A DNA stretch of 64,000 nt from Megamerina dolium (lineage: Eukaryota > Arthropoda > Insecta > Diptera > Megamerinidae): contig OY978525.1 of assembly GCA_963854835.1 (NCBI GenBank), positions 47,265,196 to 47,329,195 of the forward strand. Reading direction: 5' to 3'. The notes under the pieces were generated by a model that was not told the origin of the DNA, ran no database searches, and was given only the letters and a program-made list of their open reading frames with translations. Of this stretch, positions 55,149 through 64,000 are shown in pieces. The position numbers were made by a program, and so were the translations under genes. The stretch's first letter is position 1; every line of letters starts with the position of its first letter.

Positions 55149-58100
55149 ACTAATAAATGTTAACGATAAACCAGTAAAAATAGATAATTTAAACATAGAA
55201 TCAGAAAATCTGTCCAATTATAACATATTATACAATAAATACAAACCAGATATTCACAATAAAGAAAGATTTAATAAATTATTAGAAGAATTAAAACTAC
55301 AAAACTTAGATAAAGAGACAGAAAAGAATTAAAAACAATATTCTACAAATACCAAACTGTATTCCACTTAGAAGACGAACAGTTATCAACTAATACATTT
55401 TATACTCAAAAATTTGACATGACCGACAACACACCAGTATACATAAAAAATTACAGACTACCGCAAACCCAACAAAAAGAAATTCAAAAACAAGTCCAAG
55501 AAATGCTAGACAGCGACATCATAGAACCTTCCACTAGCCCATATAATTCTCCTTTATTATTGGTGCCCAAGAAAAGCGAAGACGGCAACAAAAAATGGCG
55601 ACTAGTCGTAGATTACAGAAAATTGAATAACAAAATAGTCAATGATAAATTTCCTTTAACAAGATTAGAAGACGTGTTAGACATATTAGGCAGAGCAAGA
55701 TACTTCACGACCTTGGATATGACAAGCTCTTTCCACCAAATTCCATTAGAACAAGAATCACGACCACCCACTGCATTTTCAACGCAAGACGGTCATTACC
55801 AATTCAAACGTCTACCTTTCGGACTAAAAGTTTCCTCAAATACCTTTCAAAGAATGTTAACAATAGCACTCAGCGGACTAAAAGAATTAGCATTTTTATA
55901 TGTAGACGACATCATCGTTTTCGGATGCTCAATTAAGCACCACAATCAAAATCTAATTAAAGTACTAGAAAGACTACAGCAGTACAATTTAAAACTAAAT
56001 GCTAAGAAATGCCAATTTCTTAAACAAGAAGTCATTTACTTAGGACATTTAATTACAGACAAAGGAATCAAGACAGATCCGGCAAAATGCGAAACAGTAC
56101 GAAATTATCCAACGCCAACAAATGCCGATGACACTAGACGATTCGTTGCATTCTGCAACTATTACAGACGTTTTATCCCAAATTTTGCTGAAATAGTTAA
56201 ATGCCTTAATTCACTTTTAAAGAAAGGAAAACCTTTCAGTTGGTCGAGAGAATGCGAAAAATCATTCAACAATTTGAAAGAACAATTAATTAATCCACTT
56301 ATACTACAATATCCCGATTTTGACAAACCTTTTATACTGACGACTGACGCATCTGACTTCGCACTAGGAGCGGTACTATCGCAAGGAGAAATAGGCCATG
56401 ATTTACCTATATCCTATGCAAGCAAATCATTACAAAAACACGACATTAACAAGCCGATTATTGAAAAAGAATTGTTAGCTATTCATTGGGCTATCAACTA
56501 TTTTAGGACATACCTATATGGTAGAAAATTCATTGTAGTGACTGACCACAGACCACTGGTATCACTATTTTCCCACAGAAACCCATCGTCCAAATTGACA
56601 AGAATCAGAATAGATTTATCTGAATATGATTTTGAAATCGTGTATAAACAAGGAAAAATTAACACAAATGCAGATGCACTTTCTCGCATCAAAATTGACA
56701 GTGACATATTAATACAAATGATACCAACGACAGAAAAAGAAGAAAAAGTAAATATTATAACAAGGAGCAAGGCCGCAAAGTTCAGTAAAGAAAATATGAA
56801 TATACATGAGAATAAAGACGCGCAGAAAAATATTGATACCGGTGAACGCATTAAAGAAAACACAAACCCTAAGAAGCCTGATCAACTTCATATTTGGGAA
56901 TGTACATCTTTTAATGACGTTAAAAAATTGATGAAATTAAAATTCACAATTAAAGATATAAGTAGTACTACAATTGAAATTATTAATAACGAAGTGCACG
57001 TAACCTGTAGCGATGACCCTTTGAATCAAGATTCAATGCTGGAGAAACTACATGGTACATTGAGATATTCACGTATAAAGGAGCTAGCCCTTTGTGAAGA
57101 TGATTACATATTTAAAAAGATAAAAATGGATACATTTAAGAAGAGATATAACGAATTAGAAAGTAATAAAAGCGAGCCGATTAAATTACTAATATATAAA
57201 GCTCCAAAAGAAATCAAAAGAAACATAGAGAAATACAAACTCATTGACGAATTTCACTGTTCAAACATATCAGGACACTTAGGTATCAGAAAAACTGTCT
57301 TGAAACTTAAACAAAGATACATTTGGAAAAACATGCGACAAATGATCAAAGAATTCATAAATAACTGCAAGAAATGTACACAAAATAAAATAACAAAACA
57401 CATAAAAGAACCGCTTGTCATAACAGACACACCTACCTCAACATTCCATACAGTATCAATTGACACAGTAGGGCCACTACGTATATCAAACGGTTACAGA
57501 TACATATTGACAATGCAATGCGACTTGTCCAAATTCGTAATAGCGCACCCCATTGAAACAAAAGGTGCAAAAACAATTGCAATTACGCTCGTTGAGCAAC
57601 TCATTCTCAAATACGGTTTCATACATACATTAAAATCAGACAGAGGGACAGAATTTGTAAACGAACTAATGCGCAACGTATGCACATTACTCAGTACAAA
57701 ACAAATATTCTCAGCTCCGTATCACCATCAAACAATTGGATCACTAGAACGCAACCACAGAACGTTAAACGAGTATCTACTTACATTTGCCGACGATTAT
57801 GAATGGCACAAATGGATACCGTATTACACTTTCGCGTATAACACGACACCACATGTAGACACAGGCTATTCACCGTACGAATTAGTTTTCGGCAAATTAC
57901 CATCGCTGCCAAGCGACAGTGTAAATAACACAAACAAAATATACAACATTGAAAATTATGCCAATGAGCTAAAAATGAAACTCAAGACATCAATTGAGAA
58001 TGCCAGAAATATCATTAATATAACAAAACAAAAACGAAAACAAAATTATGACAAAAATACAAATACAATAAAATTTAAGATAGGAGATTTAGTGTATGTG

Positions 58101-58247
58101 AAATTAGAAAGTAGAACAAAAAATCAGAGCCCGTATCACGGACCTTACGAAATTGTAGAAACATTAGGCGTAAATTCAATATTAAACGTAAACAATAAGT
58201 ATAAGACATACCATAATAACCAATTAAAATTGTACTTAAGACACTAA
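55149..58247 (+). pseudogene. pol: gypsy Pol: reverse transcriptase, RNase H, integrase
   Basis: Two frame breaks (near 55,145 and 55,320) separate this from the protease; from about 55,325 it is open to 58,247. RT: KKWRLVVDYRKLNNKIVND, FTTLDMTSSFHQIPL, FKRLPFGLKVSSNTFQRML and the catalytic FLYVDDIIVFG. RNase H: PFILTTDASDFALGAVLSQG, IEKELLAIHWA, VVTDHRPLVSLF and NTNADALSR. Integrase: zinc domain HCSNISGHLGIRKT plus NNCKKCTQNK; core VSIDTVGPLRIS (Asp), LKSDRGTEFVNE (Asp), YHHQTIGSLERNHRTLNEYL (Glu); then GDLVYVKLESRTK and GPYEIVETLG at the end. All catalytic residues are present. With so few lesions this copy could be recent or contain base-call errors. The 3' tail to 58,400 has no env. Confidence 0.93.
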
Positions 58248-58413
58248 ATTTATTATACACAATACACATATTACTATACATTTAACATCAACCCTAAGTA
58301 AGTAAAAATAAGACTATATGTAAAAACCAGCAATGCCTCCTCCACCACACAAAAATTTTCTTTATCTTTTACAAATACAAATAAAATTTTTTCTTGAGGG
58401 TATGGGTGTAGTG

Positions 58414-58782
58414 GGTGCCGTAGCTCAGTGGTTAGTGTGTTCGCCTTCTGATCTGTACGTCGGTGGTTCAATCCCCGGCTGATGCATAACAAATTTAATA
58501 TCGATAAGATTTTTCTTTCGAACGGTACCCACCTGTCGGCAAGCAATTGGCAATTCTTCCGACAGTAACAACTTGCCATGAAAAAGCTTCTTAAAGAACT
58601 CTGTGACAAAGCTCAGAAAAAGTGATGTCACAAGTGTTCTGCCGTTCGGAACCGGCTAAAATAAGTAGGTCCCTTCTAATATTGTCCAAAATTTAAGACG
58701 CACAACAGTAATGGAAGAGAAGCTCGGCCAATGAGCCCTTTGGGGCTTTATGTGGCCACATATTAATTTTTTTTTTTTTTTT
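58414..58782 (+). mobile_element. tRNA-derived SINE, copy C
   Basis: The head gggtgccgtagctcagtggt (58,413 on; A box) and the B box ggttcaatccc (near 58,466) form a tRNA-like pol III promoter. The body carries conserved words such as gataagatttttctttcgaa and cttgccatgaaaa, and the 3' part gggctttatgtggccacata is followed by ttaa and about 19 T. The target duplication tatgggtgtagtg lies at 58,401-58,413 and 58,783-58,795. The insertion is exactly at the inner border of the gypsy 3' LTR and duplicated its first bases. Confidence 0.93.
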
Positions 58783-58788
58783 TATGGG

Positions 58789-59473
58789 TGTAGTGTACAT
58801 ACGTGTACATACATGTACTATGCCACACACATCGCACTACCCATGTCAATTAACAGTACATGCCAATGCACAAAACCAATGCATTGACCCACGTCAATTA
58901 ACACTTTCGTTAATGCACCAAGCAATGCACCGCATTGAGCGACTCATTGTCGCCAGCAACGCGCTGCGTTACTTGACACTGTGTATTTCGCTGCATTCGC
59001 AAACACCAAGCAGCACATGCCGTTGCAAGAATGCGAACGAACTATAATTAGGTCAACATTGACTAATGCAATGGAATGTGCTTACATTTGAATATCATAC
59101 AATAATATTAAATACCCAAAATTTTGGAAGAGTCAGCTAATTTTGATTGGCTGACTATGACAGCATGGAAATGCGGAGCATTGTTGACTTTCCAACAACT
59201 TATTTTGTATAAATACCGCTAAAATTTTATAATAAGATCAGGATTAAGTTGGATCGCAAACCACCTTGTGTTTTAATTTATTCTCATTTCGGCTTTTAAG
59301 CCTATGAGCAGCTACGGCAAGTAGCTTGATAAACATTTCTTGCCTGCGCATTCGTTAGTAGGTCTTAGAAACGGAGACGCACCGAGGTAGGAGGTCAGTC
59401 GGTAACCTTTTCGAGCATTGTTCTAGTTTGCTGCTACATATGTGTATGCGCAATACAAAGTAATATCATTACA
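58789..59473 (+). repeat. gypsy 3' LTR
   Basis: The border is set by the match to the 5' LTR. The original polypurine tract is probably ttgagggtatggg (58,394-58,406), now separated from the LTR by the SINE and its target duplication. Confidence 0.95.
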
Positions 59474-60936
59474 CTATTTATGATACCATGAGAGGTGCAC
59501 TCAAAATGGTTGAAGGATGGTGCACGGAACAAGGTCTCTCTGTAAATGCTAGTAAGTCGGAAACAGTACTCTTTACTAAAAGGAGGACTGGACTAACAAT
59601 AGACCCTCTTAGGCTTTTTGGATCGAACATCAACGTATCCAAGGAAGTAAAGTATTTAGGTGTCATCCTGGATAACAAGCTGACTTGGAATAGTCACGTC
59701 GATGACAAGATTCAGAAGGGCAAGCGGGTATTGCATCAGTGTAAGAGAGTGTTCGGTCTCATGTGGGGAATCACTCCCAGAGCAGCGCACTGGATCTACA
59801 CAACGATGGTCAGACCCTTAATAACATATGCTGCTGTGGTCTGGTGGCCTAAGGTCACCCAAAAGACCGCGAAAAGCAAGTTAGATAGGGTACAAAGAAT
59901 GGCTTGTATTGGGATTACAGGAGCTATCCGGACGACCCCAGTAGAAGCATTGGAAGTCTTTCTCGGGCTGCTGCCGTTGGACTTGCATATTATGAATTCA
60001 GCGGCATTAACAGCATTACGTCTGAAGACAACCAATAATTGGTATGGATTCGGCACAGAGAGGGGGCACAGGGGCATTCTGTCACTGCTATATAGCAGTG
60101 TAAAGGAGGCGCAGATGCCAATGGAGGGAATGGGTAGGCTAAAGATGACTGAAAAGTCACACAGAACACTCATTGAAGACGGCCTCACGCATGATATATG
60201 TGAGGAAAATGACATCAGTATTTTTACAGATGGTTCATTAATGGATGGCAGAGCGGGTGCTGGAATCTTCTCTAAAGAGTTAGGAATGGCATGCACTCTG
60301 AATCTGGGAAGATACGTATCGGTATATCAAGCAGAAATGCTTGGTCTAATGCATGCGCTAGACCATCTACTGGATGGGAAGGTGCAAGGTAAGAAAATCT
60401 TGCTAGCACTCGATAACCAGGCGGTGGTCAGGCGGCTGCAACAACCTACGGTATCTTCTAAGTTGGCGCTCGAATGTGTTCAGAAACTTAATGGGTGTGC
60501 TCGTAGTAATGCGATTACTCTTATGTGGGTGAAGGGACACATTGGTATAGAACAGAATGAAGCTGCAGACTCCTTGGCTAGACAAGGATCTGAAGCTGAA
60601 TTTTATGGACCGGAACCAGTAGTTGCTCTCAGCAGCGGGACGGTGAAGGCAAAGGTCGAAGAGTGGATAAAGAAACTTCATCTTACGAGATGGGAGAACT
60701 TATCTACTTGTAGACAGGCAAAGGCTTCGTTGAGGCTATCAAAGGGCAGTGAATCGAGGAGGGCTCTCAGTCTAGGACGAATGACTCTAAGCTGGTTGAC
60801 TGCATTAATAACTGGGAATGGCAATTTCAGGTACCACCTCAGCAAGATGGGTCTTGTTGATGATGATATTTGCAGATTATGCATGGAAGAGGCAGAGACA
60901 GCGGCGCACATAGTGTGCCAGCTAGATACCGCCTGA
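59474..60936 (+). pseudogene. LOA/I-like RT thumb, RNase H and knuckle, copy 2, second part
   Basis: It resumes at CTAT after the gypsy 3' LTR. The frame from 59,488 runs 482 codons unbroken: WCTEQGLSVNASKSETVLFT, KYLGVILDNKLTWNSH, AAHWIYTTMVRPLITYAAVV, then RNase H with DISIFTDGSLMDGRAGAGIF, YQAEMLGLMHALDHL, LALDNQAVVRRLQQ and HIGIEQNEAADSLARQGSE (Asp-Glu-Asp-Asp complete). The knuckle CRLCMEEAETAAHIVC is cut at 60,929, after which the sequence is unrelated. About 9 bases are missing at the gypsy junction compared with copy 1. Confidence 0.88.
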
Positions 60937-61735
60937 CATCGTACAGGCCAAACTGTGGTATCTATTTCCTGTTAGCACCCTCGAAGCTGGTTCATTGGAG
61001 GAATTTGCTCACTCATGCGTCTTTTTCTTCCATTTTTGGGTGTGAATTCTTCTGAATACAGCGGCATAATCTTTTTGCGTACAGTTACTTCAAACGTTCA
61101 TGATTGAATGTAACTGTAAACTTCTTTTACCACCTTTCGCACTTTTTCTATTTTTCTTTTTCAACCTTTGCTTTTCAATTTTAAGTATTTTTTCTCTCAG
61201 CCACTGTTAATCTATATTTTTATTTGGATTAACAGATTAACGTTGTTTTTCCTGAACCACTATAATTTCACTATATAACTTACCTCTTTTATTTTCTTTG
61301 TGAGATCCGTCTTTACAGGTATTGCACCACTTTTTTATATACCTAGTCGTTTTTAAAATTCACAACTCTTCAACAACTCTTCTCTTTTTTTAAATAATGC
61401 CACAGTGATACTGATGTTGATGGTTAGCTCTGACCTTCTTTTTTGTTTATTTGAATTGTGCTGCTGCCAGACTGTTAGTATTACGCCAGCTGGTGGGGGT
61501 ATGCCAGATCGGCTGTAACTAAAAATTTGGAGACAATTTCTACGATAAGTATAAATTTTCTAAACTATTTCGTAGAAAAAATTGTTCTTGCGCTTTTGAA
61601 TAATCTTTGGGTAATTGGGTATATGAAATTTTTTTTTTATATGACAAGTTGAAGTCTAGACCTGAAATGGATATAATATGGGTAGGTAATATGTATTGGA
61701 AGTGTGAATTAATTTTAAGTTTTTTTTTAATTTAG
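60937..61735. other. Unassigned interval
   Basis: Pyrimidine-rich, AT-rich sequence with no frame resembling a known family. It begins where copy 2 of the LOA/I-like element is cut (60,929), suggesting a deletion or insertion joint there. Confidence 0.4.
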
Positions 61736-61840
61736 AGTTTATTTGAAGAAATGGTTAAACAATGGATTCACTTTTCATCACCCCGAAGGGGCATACTTAA
61801 GCCCTCACAGAACCATTTCGTTACCACAAGGTCTCTATCC

Positions 61841-62600
61841 CTAACTCGCTACCTCAAACCATTTTGCTTTTGCTGTTGAAAAATTACTGATGCTGTCTGA
61901 ATTGTGGAAACCTAGATGTGACATGCGCCTGCGGCAAAGTGCTGAGCATGACCAGATTAAGAGTAGAATTGACTCCTCTTCTTTCGCGTCTGTGCAGCTT
62001 CTGGAAAAGTCGTGCGTTAGGTGGCCCAATCCTATCCTTCTAGCATGTGTGCCAAGAACGCTTGTGTGTAATTACTCCGGTCGTGATCCTCAACACGCTT
62101 CTATCTACACTGAGCAGATTTTTTGTGCGGTTGTAGCGTCGTGCCATTTCTGGCTAGTTCGTCCGCCATGCAATTGCCTGGAACGTCACTATGACCTGGC
62201 ACCCATATTAGGTGCAGATTACGCTGCTCAGCCATTTCATCGAGAGATCTGCGGCAGTGAATCGTAGTCTCGGATATCAAAATGTGTGATCCAAGTGTTT
62301 TGATAGCAGCCTGGCTGTCAGAGATAATCCTAATATCTTTCGTGGTGAATTTGTTTTCTCTGACTATAGAGAGGACTACGTCTATTACCTTAACCTCTGT
62401 TTGGAAGACACTGGAATGGGTAGGCAGCCTGAAAGAGTGGTTGTTTCCTAAGATGTCTGAGTATACCACTCTGTCCACGGCCCCATCCAGCTTGGAGCCG
62501 TCAGTGAAGATCAGGTTATCAAGTTGTTTATCCAGAAGTTCTGGGGTTCCCTCATCCCATTCCCTCCTATCAGGTATGTGGGTGGTGAATCTCTTGTTGA
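61841..62600 (-). pseudogene. RNase H and C-terminal region
   Basis: The start of RNase H (a TDGSKLD-like box, near 62,510) is followed by 62,101-62,478: TEVKVIDVVLSIVRENKFTT (Glu), IRIISDSQAAIKTLGSHIL (Asp), LHLIWVPGHSDVPGNCMADE (His and last Asp). The C-terminal part (61,841-62,029) reads MGHLTHDFSRSCTDAKEEES, a decayed knuckle region. Frame changes near 62,480 and 62,100. Confidence 0.82.
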
Positions 62601-62629
62601 ACTCAAATTTTTTTATTGGTTATTGAGGA

Positions 62630-63348
62630 ATGGCATCTTTAATGTTGCAACCACTGATGTGCCGCTCTTAATCTGAGGCTCGTTATGGCCCAAGATTGCA
62701 TGCAGAAAAGATCCAGTGGAATTAGGTGAATCATTATCTTTAACGCATTTGTTGGTGTAGTTCTTTATGCACCTGTATTTATTATACAAGCCGAACGTTG
62801 TATTTTACGGAGTAGGTTTCGGTTAGCCACTTTCTGCAGAGCAGTCCAACAGACTAATGTCCCATAAGTGAGGACAGGTCTAACTACAGCTGTATAGATC
62901 CAGTGCATGACATTTGGTTTATGACCCCATGTCTTGCCTATTGCTCTCTTGCAGGTTATGTTTCCAATTTAGCTTTTTATCTATGACTAGTCCCAAAGAA
63001 ACTAGCCTCTTCTTTGAGTTCGAGGTTAGTGTTGTTTAGTCTGAGTGGTGAGAAAGATTGGGGATTTTACCTTCTGGAGAAGAGAACTACTTCCATTTTC
63101 GACGGGTTTATGTTTAAACAACGGGCGTTGGCCCATCTGCTAACTTTGTCTAACTAGTTTTGCATAAGGTCCCTTATAGGGTCCGGGAATCTTCTACCTG
63201 TTAGAGTAAGGACTATGTCGTCCACATACGCTATTACTTTACATCTCCCGGTCGTCAGACTTCTCCATAGTTCGATTTTCTCCCTGGATATGAAATGAGT
63301 GTTTATGTTGGAAAAGTTGTCTTCATGTGTACGTGCTTTAGACAGCAT
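62630..63348 (-). pseudogene. Reverse transcriptase, core partly deleted
   Basis: The frame 63,154-63,348 has WRSLTTGRCKVIAYVDDIVL, the catalytic Tyr-Val-Asp-Asp box, then PIRDLMQN. The thumb follows across frames: CKRAIGKTWGHKPNVMHWIY and TAVVRPVLTYGTLVCWTALQ. The fingers and first half of the palm, normally between the linker and this box, are missing: the linker is followed within about 100 bases by the YVDD region. Confidence 0.75.
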
Positions 63349-63439
63349 TCCGTATTGTCTGACTGAATAGTGGCTGCGTGACAGTGACAGTGAGAAGTTC
63401 TAGAGCTTCGTTGTCTGAGGCGGTCCATGTTCCATCCGC

Positions 63440-64000
63440 CCTTTGTAGGACACTTGGTATAAATGTGGACACAGAGAGTACCTTCCTGAACTTTGAAGCT
63501 TCAGAGATCCCGTCAATATCTTCGCAATAGGTTTCCCCATGGTTTCCGTTTCACTCTCCTAAGGGCTTTTTTGTATTTCCTTAAAGATTCTTTGTGTAGA
63601 TCCCAGCCCATTTCTAACATGGGTTCTTTTGTTTTGTTAAATAATTTTCTACTCTCTGTCCTAATTTCGCCCAATTCTTTGCTCCACTAACGGGGTTTTC
63701 GTTGACCCCATAGTTTCCGAAAGGGGCATGCTAAGTTTTGCGCTATGTTGATAGTCTTGGTCAACTGACTTACTCGGGATTCTAATGTTCCCTACTGCTT
63801 ATGTCAGAGTCTATCTCTTTGATGTGATTGTTCATAATGTTCCTGAAGATTGTCTTTGGCATGCTCATCGATCACAAATTCGTTGTACCTGTGGTCAGAA
63901 AGGGAGGGTTCTTGTGAAACTCTCCAATCTCTAATTCTGTCTGTTATGTTTGAGGAGGCAAGAGTAAGGTCTAAGACTTCCTGTCTATTTCTGGTTAGAG
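63440..64000 (-). pseudogene. Endonuclease end and RT linker (partial)
   Basis: From the window edge the minus strand reads LTRNRQEVLDLTLASSNITD, RIRDWRVSQEPSLSDHRY (the catalytic Ser-Asp-His box of the endonuclease) near 63,900, then after stops the linker CPFRKLWGQRKP and KELGEIRTESRKLFNKTKEP, YKKALRRVKRKPWG. The start of the gene lies beyond the window. Confidence 0.72.

Larger units (their letters stand above)
51647..59473 (+). mobile_element. Ty3/gypsy LTR retrotransposon, nearly complete and young
   Basis: LTRs of 676 bp (51,647-52,322) and 685 bp (58,789-59,473) begin TGTAGTG and end ATTACA. Apart from a 10-base tandem duplication (gtgtacatac) and a 1-base deletion in the 3' LTR, I see only about two substitutions, so insertion was recent. 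The 4-bp target duplication CTAT lies at 51,643-51,646 and 59,474-59,477. Internal genes are two small ORFs, gag, protease and RT-RNase H-integrase. There is no env. A SINE sits at the 3' LTR border. Confidence 0.97.
61736..64000 (-). mobile_element. Second LOA/I-superfamily retrotransposon family, internally deleted, open at the window edge
   Basis: Minus-strand order from the right edge: endonuclease end, RT linker, a shortened RT, RNase H and a C-terminal region. It is related to, but clearly different from, the family at 47-51 kb. The 3' end is near 61,740-61,800. Confidence 0.75.

Noticed and set aside
58248..58410. A retroviral env gene after gypsy pol
   Set aside because: Only about 160 bases lie between the pol stop and the SINE, with no frame, signal peptide or membrane segment.
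58414..58486. A functional tRNA gene
   Set aside because: A and B boxes are present, but the sequence is the head of a 369-base SINE with target duplications and two sibling copies, so it is a retroposon and not a tRNA gene.

Overview
The window looks like transposon-dense DNA from an insect, most likely a dipteran. The evidence is AT-rich composition, insect-type core promoters (TATA box plus TCAGT/TCAGG initiator), and a full range of arthropod mobile elements: Jockey, RTE-like, LOA/I-like, Penelope-like, BEL/Pao, Ty3/gypsy, mariner, a Polinton/Maverick and a tRNA-derived SINE. I cannot name the species. There is almost no host coding sequence. The only gene-like exception is a two-exon fragment at 41.54-41.94 kb. 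Coordinates of degenerate elements are approximate to tens of bases.

Layout. 1-2.0 kb: AT-rich, no gene. 2.0-6.55 kb: a dead gypsy element (gag with an internal tandem duplication, and an integrase) split by a 5'-truncated Jockey. 6.55-10.9 kb: a long Jockey on the minus strand with both ORFs damaged. 11.36-11.83 kb: a non-LTR endonuclease scrap. 12.06-13.67 kb: a SINE split by a full-length mariner. 13.97-25.31 kb: an 11.3-kb nearly perfect palindrome. Each arm carries an RTE-like element, a Penelope-like element and the end of a mariner-like element, and the centre is an (AT)n tract. 25.3-40.05 kb: a decayed Polinton. Its recognisable genes are a protease, a phospholipase A2-like/pX-like virion protein, a packaging ATPase, an integrase with a chromodomain, a minor-capsid-like protein and the start of the major capsid protein. 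It is split by a BEL/Pao element (26,390-32,265, TSD GGTTT), a mariner fragment and a degenerate Jockey. 40.08-42.9 kb: a broken secreted-protein ORF, the host-like exon pair and a probable BEL gag scrap. 42.94-46.37 kb: a Jockey with a 10-bp TSD, itself carrying a SINE. 46.98-51.1 kb: a LOA/I-like element on the minus strand. 51.2-60.93 kb: a second copy of that family on the plus strand, split by a young gypsy element (51,647-59,473, TSD CTAT) that carries another SINE. 61.7-64.0 kb: a related RNase H-bearing non-LTR element that runs off the window.

The genes do not form a pathway. Each set serves the copying of its own element, and nearly all are broken. The value of the window is its nested record. 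Relative ages can be read from insertions within insertions: the Polinton is older than the BEL, the LOA copy is older than the gypsy, which is older than its SINE, and another SINE is older than its mariner. The most unusual features are the giant palindrome, the Polinton remains with a PLA2-like domain and a chromodomain, and a gypsy element with two extra small ORFs before gag, one of which looks like a myristoylated single-pass membrane protein.
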